From Synergistaceae bacterium UBA5560 (GTDB taxonomy: Bacteria > Synergistota > Synergistia > Synergistales > Aminiphilaceae): a stretch of 22,450 nt of DNA. Below the pieces are notes generated by a model. The model ran no database searches. It had not been told where the DNA came from and saw only the letters and a program-made list of their open reading frames with translations. Where the stretch lies: the NCBI GenBank assembly GCA_002425685.1, contig DIMS01000025.1, forward strand, positions 7,050 through 29,499, written 5' to 3'. The translations under genes and the position numbers were made by a program. Positions within the stretch are counted from its first letter, which is position 1; the number at the start of each line of letters is the position of its first letter. Below, piece after piece: positions 6,820-15,728 of the stretch.

Positions 6820-8604
6820 TCAGCGGGACCAGGCGGAAGAGGCCGCGGCGGCCTCGAGCATCCGGGTCAGCCCCTCGTCGGCGGCGGCGAGAGCGCTGTC
6901 CCACCGGGCGTAGAGAAATTCGTCGAGCAGCGCCTGGGCTTCCTCGTCGGCACCGTCTTTTTTGAGGCGCAGGTACTCTTTTTCCATGGTCTCCATGTCC
7001 TTGAAGAGACTCGCCTCGTAGGGGTCGAAGACGATGCGGAGCGGGGCGTGGTAGAGCTCGTAGGCGCCGAAGGCCATCTTCGAGATCTGGAAGAAGCGCG
7101 ATCCCGCCTCGGGGGTGCTGTACCGCCCATCAATGGAGGAAGCCCCCGTGTAGAAGGGGATGAAGAGGCTGTTGCAGGGTTGCATGTAGGCGTGGAGCAT
7201 CAGCCCCAGCTCGTTCGGCACGTCCGGCCGGGCCGAGAGGATGGCCGTGGCGGCGGTGATGCCCTCGAAAGCGTGGTGGCAGATCGCCCTGGGGAAGACG
7301 GAGACTTCCACGGTGTCCCCCTCGGGAAAGACAGTCATCCACTCCTGGCGCTCGTCCTGCGCGAGGGAGGTGCTGTAGTAGGGCATCTGCTTCAGCTCGA
7401 GCACCTTGCCGCTGGGGAGGGGGTAGGTGTCGTAGTGGTCCCGCACCAGGGGGAGCATGGCTGCGGGGGAAATGCGGCCGGAGATGCCCTGGAGCAGTTC
7501 CATGGCCCGACGGTACCGCATTTCCGTGTTGTACAGGGTCTCCGCGGCGGGGCGCTCCTCGAGTTTCTCGTTGTCCTCGGGGTACAGTTCGGTGGTGCCG
7601 TAGACGGCGCGGAAGTTGATCTTGCCCGTCACATCCTTGCCGATCCATCCCTTGGACTGGGCGAAGGAGAGCAGATCCTCCGCGGCGAGGTCGTAGTCGT
7701 CGGTGATCTGGAACTGGTTGGACCGGGCCGTGAAGGTGTCCCTGTACTGCTTGGCCACCCAGCGCTTTCCCGCAATCTCCACGATCCACAGCTCGTTCGG
7801 ATCTCCGATCTCGAAGATGATGGAGTTCCAGGCCTGGCCGTACTTCTCCGTCAGCTTCGTGAGCACCTCCACGCCCTCCCGGGCGGTCTTCGCCCGTTCG
7901 AGGACGAGGCGCACATAGTCGTTGTCGTGGAGCCCCTTGTCGAAGGCGAGTTCGTCCCGGGTGGGGGCGTCGTTGTCCGCCACGGTGACCTGATGCTCGT
8001 TGATCCCCATTCCGTATCCCCAGCGCCCCGCGGAGCGGGAGCCGACGAACCGATAGGCGGTCTCCGCCTGGGGAATGTCGATGTAGGCGGCCTTGTAGGC
8101 GTCGGTGGCGGCGAAGGTGCCTCCCTCTTCCATGGCCACTTCGCTGAGGGTGTTCGGCCCGAGATCGCGGTTCTTGGCGATGAGGGTTCCCTTGCCTCCC
8201 GCGAGGGCCTTTCCGGAGGCGGCAAAGGTCGTGCACTCGCCCACGAACCCCGTCATCAGACGGTCCGCGGCATTGTAGAGCAGCACGTCCTCGTAGGGGA
8301 CCCCCGCGCCGTCGGCCACGCCGCGCATCCACTCCACCTTGGCGGGGAGCACCTCCCGGAACAGTGCCTCCCGCTCCCGGGCCGCGGAGAGAACGGCGGT
8401 CCGGTCGGTTCCGCGCGCCACGGAAGCGTCATGCATGACGGCGAGATTGCCCGCCACCTCGCTCCGGTAGGCGATGCCGAAGCGCCACCCCTCCTCGTAG
8501 GCGGAGGGAACCTCCGCCCAAAGCGTTCCCGCGGCAACGCCCAACAGCACCAGCGCCGCCGGCACCACACCGATACCCCGTTTCCACCCGAATCTGCCTT
8601 CCAT
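6820..8604 (-). CDS. Secreted C69-type dipeptidase / Ntn-hydrolase
   Basis: Probable exported N-terminal nucleophile hydrolase, 594 residues. Residues 1-30 form a signal peptide (positive MEGRFGWKRG, hydrophobic core VVPAALVLLGVAAG, end LWA before EVPS). The likely nucleophile is Cys124 in VGECTTFAAS, followed by GGKGTLIAKNRDLGPNT, the pattern seen in C69 dipeptidases and related C45 acyltransferases. The nucleophile must be exposed by removing the first 120 or so residues, and this propeptide region is present. The length fits large C69 members. The start is set by AAGGAGG 10 nt before the ATG at 8604; the open frame continues upstream without such a signal. It follows the kinase gene by 97 nt on the same strand and ends at a strong terminator, so the two may be cotranscribed. 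An exported dipeptidase suits a peptide-fermenting cell. Substrate and maturation are inferred. Confidence 0.78.
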   Translation of the reverse strand: MEGRFGWKRGIGVVPAALVLLGVAAGTLWAEVPSAYEEGWRFGIAYRSEVAGNLAVMHDASVARGTDRTAVLSAAREREALFREVLPAKVEWMRGVADGAGVPYEDVLLYNAADRLMTGFVGECTTFAASGKALAGGKGTLIAKNRDLGPNTLSEVAMEEGGTFAATDAYKAAYIDIPQAETAYRFVGSRSAGRWGYGMGINEHQVTVADNDAPTRDELAFDKGLHDNDYVRLVLERAKTAREGVEVLTKLTEKYGQAWNSIIFEIGDPNELWIVEIAGKRWVAKQYRDTFTARSNQFQITDDYDLAAEDLLSFAQSKGWIGKDVTGKINFRAVYGTTELYPEDNEKLEERPAAETLYNTEMRYRRAMELLQGISGRISPAAMLPLVRDHYDTYPLPSGKVLELKQMPYYSTSLAQDERQEWMTVFPEGDTVEVSVFPRAICHHAFEGITAATAILSARPDVPNELGLMLHAYMQPCNSLFIPFYTGASSIDGRYSTPEAGSRFFQISKMAFGAYELYHAPLRIVFDPYEASLFKDMETMEKEYLRLKKDGADEEAQALLDEFLYARWDSALAAADEGLTRMLEAAAASSAWSR

Positions 8605-8701
8605 GAACAGGTCGCCTCCTTCGGTCGTCTGTCTGATGTGCCCGGTCTGTCCGGTTTCTTCGGCCACTCCGCGGCGCCCCTTTTCAGGTCGCCGCTCCGT
8701 C

Positions 8702-10987
8702 TCATCCCTCGTCCGCCACCTCCCCGGAGAGCGCTTCTTCTGGAAGGACAATGCGGAAGCACGTGCCTTTCCCCTCGGGTCCGGCGAAGCGCTCCACCCT
8801 GGCATCGAGCTGTTGCGCCAGCAGGTCGAGCAGGCGCAGCCCCGACCCCGATGCGGCAAGAAATTCCGCCGCCGGTTCGGCTCCGCCGCCCTCGGACACG
8901 GCCTCGCAGGCAAAACCGACGCCGTCGTCGGCAACGTCCACGAACACCGCGCCGTCCTTCCGGGCGATCCGGAGGGTCACTTCGCCGCCTCGTCCCTCGG
9001 GAAAGGCGTGTTTCACCGCGTTGGTCACCAGCTCGTTCACCATGAGCCCCACGGAGACGGCCCTTCTCGCGTCGAAGAGCACGCGCTCCGCCTCCGGAAC
9101 GGACAGGCCGATCCGCCCTTCTGCGACGCCGTAACTGTCGAGCAGAGAGGTGCAGAGCCTGCGGAGATATCCCGCCAGATCCACCTCGTGGACACTTCCC
9201 GACCCGTAGAGCGCATCGTAGAGCACCGCCAGGGAGGCGATGCGACCCGCCACCAGAGCGAGGCTCTCTTTGACGGCGGGCACTTCGGAGCGGTTCGCCT
9301 CCAGGCGCACGAGGGACACGATGATGGCAAGGCTGTTCTTGATGCGGTGCTGCAGCTCCCGCAGAAGAGCGTTCCGCTCCTGCAGCGCCTCGGCCAACTC
9401 CTCCCCGGCGCGCCGCAGCTCCTCCTCCATGCGTTTGCGCTCCGTCACGTCCATCGCCAGGGCGAGCATGACCGGACGGCCGTCCGTCCAGGGAATGCAT
9501 GTGACGGTGGCGGCGAAATGCCGTCCCAGAACGGGGCTCGCCACGTCGCGCCGCAGGGGAGCGCCCGGTTCGGCGGTGAGCTGCTCCAGGAAACAGAAGG
9601 GACAGACGTCCTCTCGGTCCTGGAGAGAACGATAACAGCACGTTCCCGAGAGATCCCGGCCGAAGAGTTCCCTTGTTTTGCGGTTCACGAAGAGCATCTC
9701 CCTGGTGGTCATGTCCACCACGAAGACCAGCTCCTCCAATCCGTCGAAGATGGAAAGGAGCTGGGCATGGCGTTCCAGGACGCGCTCTTCCTCGGCGCGC
9801 CGTTCCGTCACGTCCAGGGAGAAGCCCGCCGTGCCGAGAAGCTCTCCTTCGTCGTCCAGAATGGGGGTCTTGAAGGTCTCGAAGAGGCGCACCCCTTCGG
9901 GCGTCTGTACTTTCTGTTCGAAAAAGAGCCGCGTCCGCTCCTCCATGACCTTCCGGTCCTCCGCGAGATAGCACTCGGCAATCTCGGGAGGCCAGAAGTC
10001 ATGCTCTCCACGGCCGAGAACATCCTCGGCGCTTGCAGCACCGTACATTCCGGCCAGCCCTTCGTTCGCGGCGAGATAACGCCCTTCCCTGTCCTTGAGC
10101 CAGAGCACGTGGGGCACGTTGTCGAAGACGGCCCGAAGGTACGCCTCCCGGGTGCGCAGGACATCCTCGGCACGCTTGCGCTCCGTCACGTCCGTCATGA
10201 CGCCCACCAGGCCGAGAGGGCGCCCCTCTCCGTCCCGCACCACCGCCTTGGAAAAGAGAACGTGACGACGCGAGCCGTCCCGGTAGGGCACCGGACTTTC
10301 GTAGCGCTGGTTCCCACCCCGGGCGAGAAGATCCAGATCGGCCCGATGGTACACCTCCGCGAGCTCCGCCGGAGCGACATCGAAGGTCGTGGCCCCCAGG
10401 ACATCCTCCCGGGCACGTCCGAGAAACGCGCAGAACGCGGCGTTGCACTCCCGGTAGACACCCTGGAGATCTTTGAAGAACACCGGGCTCGGCATCGCGT
10501 CGAGAATCGTGGCGAGCAGCGCCACCTTCACCGTCGGGAACGGCTCCGCCGTCTCCGATTCTGTGGACGGCGACGCGGAGCATGAGAGAACCCCGGAAAA
10601 TTCCGTCTTCCGGTGGGGCTTTCCTTCGGTGGCGAGGACGAGCATTCTCCGGAGAGCCGCACAGAGCAGCGCCTCCCCCGCGCCCTTCGGCACGTACCCA
10701 AAGGAAGGGATGTCCTCGGTCCGGGCCACGAGTTCCGGAGGGACAGTTCCGAAGAGAAAGGCCAGAGGCGCGTGCGAGGCGAGAACCGCCATTGCCGCGG
10801 AGGTGCAGTTTTCCGGCACGTCGAGATCCAGCAGGATCAGGTCCGGCGAAGGACTGCGCTCCAAAATGTGCCCCGCCCGAAGGACATCCGGAACGGCCGT
10901 CACGGCAAAACCATTTCTCTCGAGCGTCGCAACCACACCCGGAGCCTCCCGAGGAGACGCCACGAGGAGGAGATTTCCGTTCTTCAC
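8702..10987 (-). CDS. Multi-PAS sensor histidine kinase (HisKA_2/HWE-like) with degenerate receiver domain
   Basis: Soluble signalling kinase of 761 residues; no membrane segment is visible. Domain order: receiver-like domain at about 3-118, where Asp54 (LILLDLDVP) is kept but the usual acidic pair near the first strand is replaced (LLLVASPRE); PAS at about 155-275; PAS at 280-400; a third PAS at 405-520 with the cysteine cluster GTCCYRSLQDREDVCPFC at 448-465; dimerisation/phosphoacceptor helix with ELQHRIKNSLAI (His547); ATPase domain with NELVTNAVKH (651-660) and ADDGVGF (686-692). The phosphoacceptor context is of the HisKA_2 type common in soluble and light- or redox-linked kinases. The GTG at 10987 is chosen for its AAGGGGGG site 8 nt upstream and because the receiver fold begins there; an ATG at 11089 with GGAG is possible. 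No response regulator lies in the window. Confidence 0.87.
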   Translation of the reverse strand: MKNGNLLLVASPREAPGVVATLERNGFAVTAVPDVLRAGHILERSPSPDLILLDLDVPENCTSAAMAVLASHAPLAFLFGTVPPELVARTEDIPSFGYVPKGAGEALLCAALRRMLVLATEGKPHRKTEFSGVLSCSASPSTESETAEPFPTVKVALLATILDAMPSPVFFKDLQGVYRECNAAFCAFLGRAREDVLGATTFDVAPAELAEVYHRADLDLLARGGNQRYESPVPYRDGSRRHVLFSKAVVRDGEGRPLGLVGVMTDVTERKRAEDVLRTREAYLRAVFDNVPHVLWLKDREGRYLAANEGLAGMYGAASAEDVLGRGEHDFWPPEIAECYLAEDRKVMEERTRLFFEQKVQTPEGVRLFETFKTPILDDEGELLGTAGFSLDVTERRAEEERVLERHAQLLSIFDGLEELVFVVDMTTREMLFVNRKTRELFGRDLSGTCCYRSLQDREDVCPFCFLEQLTAEPGAPLRRDVASPVLGRHFAATVTCIPWTDGRPVMLALAMDVTERKRMEEELRRAGEELAEALQERNALLRELQHRIKNSLAIIVSLVRLEANRSEVPAVKESLALVAGRIASLAVLYDALYGSGSVHEVDLAGYLRRLCTSLLDSYGVAEGRIGLSVPEAERVLFDARRAVSVGLMVNELVTNAVKHAFPEGRGGEVTLRIARKDGAVFVDVADDGVGFACEAVSEGGGAEPAAEFLAASGSGLRLLDLLAQQLDARVERFAGPEGKGTCFRIVLPEEALSGEVADEG

Positions 10988-11219
10988 ACGATCCGCCCCC
11001 CTTCCCGTCCGTACCGAAAAAAGTTCCCGAAAAACCGCCGCACCGGCAAGGACCCGGCACTCGGACGAGCCATCCGTGGCCCCGAACATGCGCCGCTCTC
11101 CAGAAGCACGGGGCGGAATCCGGTCCCGGCAGGGGAGAGCTTTTCCGTCGTCTCCACTTTCCCCGGTGACCACTCCATCGTAGCACAAGGACCAGCCGAA
11201 GGGGAAGAAGTCGCGCCCG
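10988..11219. other. Gene-free spacer upstream of the histidine kinase
   Basis: Apart from the meaB terminator that follows it, this stretch holds no convincing gene. The kinase frame stays open through it, but its codons up to 10987 do not resemble a domain. A weak extended -10 (TGCTACGAT on the minus strand, near 11177-11185) is the only promoter-like string I saw; its -35 is poor. Confidence 0.4.
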
Positions 11220-11258
11220 AAAAAACAAAAAGCCGGCGGCCACAAGGGCCGCCGGCTT
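11220..11258 (-). terminator. Rho-independent terminator of the mutase-meaB unit
   Basis: On the minus strand AAGCCGGCGGCC and GGCCGCCGGCTT form a long GC stem with a short loop, followed by TTTTTGTTTTTT. It lies about 65 nt past the meaB stop codon. Confidence 0.9.
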
Positions 11259-11324
11259 GGTTCCGGTCCGGGTGCTGTTTTGGCTTCGGCGTGTTTCCTC
11301 CCGCTTCCGGCCCTCTCCGACCCC

Positions 11325-12506
11325 TCAGTCCGAAGAGAACCGGACGGAACGCACTCCATCGGAAGACGGCACGTCCGCAGGAAGGAAGAAGGCCTTCTCC
11401 ATCGCGTCGATCAGTTCCCGCGCCGCGGCGGTGGGCGAAATGTCCCCCGTGAGAACGCGGCGCCGAATGTCCTCCCGGCAGGCGGCCACCGCGGGATTCT
11501 GCGCCATCCGGTTGCGGAGATGCTCCTCCGCCATGCTCTCCACCCAGGCCAGGGTCTGGAGATAGCGCCGCCGCTGAAAGAATCCCGATTCCCGCACCAG
11601 CCGCCGGAATTCGAGGACCACCTCCCAGATGTCCGCGATGCCCTCCCCCGTCAGGGCGGAGCAGGTGTAGGCCCGGGTGGTCCACCCCTCCGTTCCGGGC
11701 CGCAGGTAATGGAGAACCTGATTGTAGTCGGCCTGGGCGACGAGAGCGTTCCGACGGTTGTCCCCGTCGGCCTTGTTGACCAGAATCGCGTCGGCAAGCT
11801 CGATGACGCCCTTCTTGATCCCCTGAAGTTCGTCGCCGGCGCCGGTGAGCACCAGCACCAGAAAGAAGTCCACCATGGAGCGCACCGTGGTCTCCCCCTG
11901 GCCGACGCCCACGGTCTCCACCAGAACGACGTCGTACCCCGCGGCCTCGCAGAGAAGCAGCGTTTCCCTGCTCTTCCGGGTGACACCTCCGAGAGTTCCT
12001 CCGGAAGGCGAGGGGCGGATGAAGGCCCGGGGATGTCGGGAGAGCAGCTCCATGCGGGTCTTGTCGCCCAGGATGCTTCCTCCCGAGACGGAGCTGCTCG
12101 GGTCCACGGCGAGCACCGCCACCCGGTGCCCCCGGTCGCAGAGCAGGCATCCCAGCGCCTCGATGAAGGTGCTTTTGCCGGCTCCGGGCACACCCGTGAT
12201 GCCCACCCGGATCGTCTCCCCCGTGTGGGGCAGAAGACGCCGGACCAGCTCCTGGGCGGGCTCCGCATGGCGAGGGGCATTGCTCTCGAAGAGCGTAATC
12301 GCCCGGGCGAGGATCATCCGGTCTCCCGCGAGAATCCCCGCCTCGTAGTCCTCCAGGGAAAGCCGCCTCGCAGGGGACGACGGAACGACGCAAGCGGCGG
12401 AGTCGGCCCCATTCCGCACGCCCTCGCGCCCGCGCATGACCCGGCAGGCGAACTGGGAACCCGCATCCTCGGGGACCCAGTCCGGCCTGTAGGTTTCATC
12501 CTGCAT
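11325..12506 (-). CDS. meaB: MeaB/ArgK-type GTPase chaperone of methylmalonyl-CoA mutase
   Basis: G3E-family P-loop GTPase of 393 residues that protects methylmalonyl-CoA mutase and gates adenosylcobalamin loading and release. Motifs in order: a helical N-terminal part; Walker A GVPGAGKST (about residues 105-113); VLAVDPSSSVSGGSILGDKT (switch region); VETVGVGQGE (Walker B/G3); NKADGDN (G4, guanine specificity); then a C-terminal helical dimerisation segment. The first 45 residues (Arg/Ser/Ala rich) are longer than in most MeaB proteins, so a later start is possible, but none has a better ribosome site. The ATG at 12506 lies 3 nt after the mutase stop, so the genes are translationally coupled. 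This adjacency is the classic mutase-meaB arrangement and supports both calls. Confidence 0.93.
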   Translation of the reverse strand: MQDETYRPDWVPEDAGSQFACRVMRGREGVRNGADSAACVVPSSPARRLSLEDYEAGILAGDRMILARAITLFESNAPRHAEPAQELVRRLLPHTGETIRVGITGVPGAGKSTFIEALGCLLCDRGHRVAVLAVDPSSSVSGGSILGDKTRMELLSRHPRAFIRPSPSGGTLGGVTRKSRETLLLCEAAGYDVVLVETVGVGQGETTVRSMVDFFLVLVLTGAGDELQGIKKGVIELADAILVNKADGDNRRNALVAQADYNQVLHYLRPGTEGWTTRAYTCSALTGEGIADIWEVVLEFRRLVRESGFFQRRRYLQTLAWVESMAEEHLRNRMAQNPAVAACREDIRRRVLTGDISPTAAARELIDAMEKAFFLPADVPSSDGVRSVRFSSD

Positions 12507-12509
12507 GAT

Positions 12510-15500
12510 TCAAAAGGCCCTCGCCGCCTCGAGGCGTTTCGTGAGGATCTCCAGCATCTCCCTCGCCGCCGCGGGAATGACCGTGCCGGGGCCGTAGATC
12601 GCCGCTGCGCCGTGCTGCCGGAGAAATGCGTAATCCTGGGGCGGAATGACGCCGCCCACGATGACCATGATGTCCCCGCGCCCGCGCTTTTCCAGCTCCT
12701 CCACGAGCTGGAGAAGCAGCGTCTTGTGTCCCGCCGCGAGAGAACTCATGCCCACGATGTGCACGTCGTTGTCCACCGCCTGCTGGGCGGTCTCCTCGGG
12801 CGTCTGGAAGAGGGGGCCGACGTCCACGTCGAATCCCATGTCCGCGTAGGCCGTGGCAACCACCTTGGCCCCGCGGTCGTGCCCGTCCTGCCCCATCTTC
12901 GCCACCAGGATCCGGGGACGCCGTCCTTCGCGCTTCTCGAACTCCTCGGTCATCCGCCGCACCTCCGCGATGACCTCCTCGTCGGCGAACTCGCTGCTGT
13001 AGATGCCCGAGATGGAGCGCACCACCGCCTTGTGGCGCCCGCAGACCTTCTCCACGGCGTCGGAGATCTCCCCAAGGCTCGCTCGGGCCCGGGCCGCCTC
13101 CACCGCCAGTTCGAGGAGATTGCCCTCGCCGGTCTCCATGGCGCGGGTGACGGCATCGAGACACCGCCGCACCCGTTCGGGATCACGTTCGGCCCGGAGC
13201 TTTTCCAGCCGCCGGATCTGGGCGGCACGGACCGCCGAATTGTCCACCTCCAGGATGTCGATGGGATCCTCCTGGGCCAGCTTGAAGGCGTTGACCCCCA
13301 GAATACGCTCCCGGCCCGAGTCGATGTGGGCCTGGCGCCGGGCCGCGGCCTCCTCGATGCGCATCTTGGGAAGCCCCGTGTCGATGGCCTTGGCCATGCC
13401 CCCCAGCTGCTCCACTTCCTGGATGTGCGCCCAGGAGCGGCGCATGAGCTGGTCCGTCAGGCTCTCCACGTAGTAGGATCCGCCCCAGGGATCGATGACC
13501 TTGCACACGCTCGTCTCGTCCTGGATGTACAGCTGGGTGTTCCGGGCGATCCGGGCGGAAAAGTCCGTCGGCAGCGCGATGGCCTCGTCCAGAGCGTTCG
13601 TGTGCAGCGACTGGGTGTGCCCCAGCGCCGCCGCCATGGCCTCGATGCAGGTTCGGGCGATGTTGTTGAACGGGTCCTGGGCGGTGAGGCTCCATCCGGA
13701 GGTTTGGCTGTGGGTGCGGAGCGCCATGGATTTGGCCTTTTTCGGATTGAACTGCCGCACGATCTTGGCCCAGAGCATCCGGGCGGCCCGCATCTTGGCC
13801 ACCTCCATGAAGGCGGCACTGAAATCGGCCCTGGCCTTGTGCTGCGCGAGAGGGCCCATGTTCGCCAGAAACACCCGGAACGTCCTGCCGGTACGCGCCG
13901 CGGCCTCCTCGGTGCGCCGCCGCAGGGCCTCGTACTTCTCGGTCCACCGGTGGGGACGGAGAGGCGAGACCACGACATCCCCGGAAAAGCCGTCGTCCAG
14001 CACCTCCCGCACCTCGCTCAGCGAGGCTCCCGCGAGAAACGCCTCGACGAGGGCATCCAGAAACGCGCCGGGAGGCCCGCTCACCTGGTCGAGAAGCACC
14101 CCCAGACGCTCCCGGCAGAACAGGTCGTCCATCAGCTCCCGATAGGCCGCAACGGCCCTCCGCCGGCTCTCCCGCACCGCCGCCCGGTCCGTCTCGGGAA
14201 GAGGAAGCGGCGTCTCCGAGAGATTGGCGTACATGTTCACCCCCACGGCCCGGTCCGTCCGGAAGTCCAGATTCTTCAGGCGCTCCGCGAAAACGTCCCC
14301 GATCTCCCGCTGCACCAGGCCGGACTGGAGTGCCTGCACCATGCCGCCCTCGGCCTCGATGCGCTGCAGGAAATCCCAGGCCCGCTCCGCGAGCTGCTGC
14401 GTCAGCGCCTCCACATACCAGGAGCCACCCGCGGGATCCAGGGGCTGCAACAGGTGAAACTCGTCCCGGAGAAGGAGCTGCATGTTCCGGGCAATGCGGC
14501 GGGACAGCCCCTCGGGAGGGCGGACCGCCTCGTCGAACCACCCCACGTGCATGCCCTTCACTCCTCCCACCACCGCCGAGAAGGCCTGGGTGGAAGCGCG
14601 CAGCACGTTCACGTAGGGATCGTAGATCGTTGTGGTGAAGCGGGAGGTGCTCGCGAAGAGGTCGATCCGACAGGCGTCCCCGCTTCCTCCGAAAGCCTGG
14701 ACGATCTGCGCCCAGAGCATCCGGGCGGCCCGCAGTTTGGCGATCTCCATGAAAAAGTTCGCTCCCTGGGAGAAGCAGAAACGCATCTGCGCCGCCGCGG
14801 TGTTCACGCCAAAGCCGCGACGCAGGAAGGCGCGCACGTAGGCGATGCCCGTCGCCATGGCGCAGCCCAGTTCCTGGACGGCACTTCCGCCGCCCTCGTG
14901 GTACACGTCGCCGCGAACCATGACGGTTCGCAGGCGGGGCATGCGCATTTTCGCCCACTGGGTCACCAGCCCCATCTCGTCGTAGAGCGCGTCGAGGGGG
15001 CAGGAAAGGGTTCCGTCCAGCGCCAGCGCACCCAACGGATCCGCTCCGATGCATCCGGAGATCCCCTCCAGCAGGGCCGCCTCGCCCCGGGCGCGAAGCC
15101 GTGCGGCGAAGAGCGCCAGAATCGGCGCCGCCGACTCGCCGCCGTAGAGATGCACCTCCCGGCCGCGCAGCTCCACGCCGTCCAGCAGCGCGTCCATATC
15201 GCGCAGCGTGGCGAGGGAGACGCCCCCCTCGTCCTCGAAGGGACACCCCTCGTCCGGCACGTCCAGGCAGCGGAGGGTCGCCCCGTCAAGGGCGATGTGG
15301 ACCGCCGTGGCACCCGAGGCCAGCTCCTCCCGGAGAAGTGCGTTGGTCCGTTCCGGAAGAGCGTCGCCGCACTTCTGGGCGATGGCCCATCCGCCCCGGA
15401 CGTAGCCCAGGGGATCCGTGCCGCGCAGATAATCCGCCGCGCCGGGGAACGTCTCCGCCTGCCCGGAGAGCGGCGCGTTCTCCTCCGTATAGAGAGGCTG

Positions 15501-15665
15501 GAGGGAAATGCCTTCGTAGGTCCGCGTGACGAGACGTTTTTCGAAGGGAGCACCCTTGAGGGCCGCCTCCGCTTCCTTCCGCCACTCCTCGTAGGAGACG
15601 GAGGGAAATTCCTCGAAGGAAACGGGAGGGCTCGTTTCAGTTCGCACCTGCTCTTCTCTGTCCAT
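12510..15665 (-). CDS. mutAB: Methylmalonyl-CoA mutase, apparent small-subunit/large-subunit chimera
   Basis: Adenosylcobalamin-dependent mutase interconverting succinyl-CoA and methylmalonyl-CoA. The reading frame encodes 1051 residues, whereas separate subunits are usually about 620-740 each. Residues 1-595 follow a small subunit (SYEEWRKEAEAALKGAPFEK; YHEGGGSAVQELG at 255-267; NFFMEIAKLRAARMLWAQ at 303-320). A degenerate B12-like domain then begins (RVFLANMGPLAQHKARADFS at 597-616), but at about 619 it switches to the mid-barrel of a large subunit (FMEVAKMRAARMLWAKIV, THSQTSGWSLTAQDPFNN, DPWGGSYYVESLT). A complete B12 domain follows with DGHDRG (Asp927, His929) at 919-1040. The rest of the small-subunit B12-like domain (about 110 residues) and the first 290-300 residues of the large subunit are missing. 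The start at 15665 has AGGAAGG 9 nt upstream; a riboswitch and terminator precede it and meaB follows. Activity is doubtful. Confidence 0.85.
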   Translation of the reverse strand: MDREEQVRTETSPPVSFEEFPSVSYEEWRKEAEAALKGAPFEKRLVTRTYEGISLQPLYTEENAPLSGQAETFPGAADYLRGTDPLGYVRGGWAIAQKCGDALPERTNALLREELASGATAVHIALDGATLRCLDVPDEGCPFEDEGGVSLATLRDMDALLDGVELRGREVHLYGGESAAPILALFAARLRARGEAALLEGISGCIGADPLGALALDGTLSCPLDALYDEMGLVTQWAKMRMPRLRTVMVRGDVYHEGGGSAVQELGCAMATGIAYVRAFLRRGFGVNTAAAQMRFCFSQGANFFMEIAKLRAARMLWAQIVQAFGGSGDACRIDLFASTSRFTTTIYDPYVNVLRASTQAFSAVVGGVKGMHVGWFDEAVRPPEGLSRRIARNMQLLLRDEFHLLQPLDPAGGSWYVEALTQQLAERAWDFLQRIEAEGGMVQALQSGLVQREIGDVFAERLKNLDFRTDRAVGVNMYANLSETPLPLPETDRAAVRESRRRAVAAYRELMDDLFCRERLGVLLDQVSGPPGAFLDALVEAFLAGASLSEVREVLDDGFSGDVVVSPLRPHRWTEKYEALRRRTEEAAARTGRTFRVFLANMGPLAQHKARADFSAAFMEVAKMRAARMLWAKIVRQFNPKKAKSMALRTHSQTSGWSLTAQDPFNNIARTCIEAMAAALGHTQSLHTNALDEAIALPTDFSARIARNTQLYIQDETSVCKVIDPWGGSYYVESLTDQLMRRSWAHIQEVEQLGGMAKAIDTGLPKMRIEEAAARRQAHIDSGRERILGVNAFKLAQEDPIDILEVDNSAVRAAQIRRLEKLRAERDPERVRRCLDAVTRAMETGEGNLLELAVEAARARASLGEISDAVEKVCGRHKAVVRSISGIYSSEFADEEVIAEVRRMTEEFEKREGRRPRILVAKMGQDGHDRGAKVVATAYADMGFDVDVGPLFQTPEETAQQAVDNDVHIVGMSSLAAGHKTLLLQLVEELEKRGRGDIMVIVGGVIPPQDYAFLRQHGAAAIYGPGTVIPAAAREMLEILTKRLEAARAF
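13759..13811 (-). repeat. Intragenic repeat in the mutase gene, copy 2 (large-subunit side)
   Basis: This 53-nt segment matches 14701-14753 at 47 positions, with 25 consecutive identical bases at 13768-13792. It encodes FMEVAKMRAARMLWAKIV. The similarity stops exactly at the codons for Phe-Met-Glu (13811-13803), which is where the small-subunit-like part of the protein ends. Confidence 0.8.
14701..14753 (-). repeat. Intragenic repeat in the mutase gene, copy 1 (small-subunit side)
   Basis: Partner of the segment at 13759-13811, with the identical 25-base core at 14710-14734. It encodes FMEIAKLRAARMLWAQIV. The likeness reflects the common ancestry of the two mutase subunits; the unbroken identity in the core is high enough to allow recombination. 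Confidence 0.8.
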
Positions 15666-15728
15666 ACACAACATCCTTCCTGAGCGACTCGTCTTCAGAG
15701 ATCTCCGGAGCCGACGCCCGGGCGGACG

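Noticed and set aside
11280..15683. Very long open frame (1467 codons) on the plus strand opposite meaB and the mutase
   Set aside because: It is antisense to two well-recognised genes and is rich in His, Arg, Gly and Pro, as expected for the complement of GC-rich coding sequence. The same applies to long antisense frames at 7048-9045 and 16818-18941.
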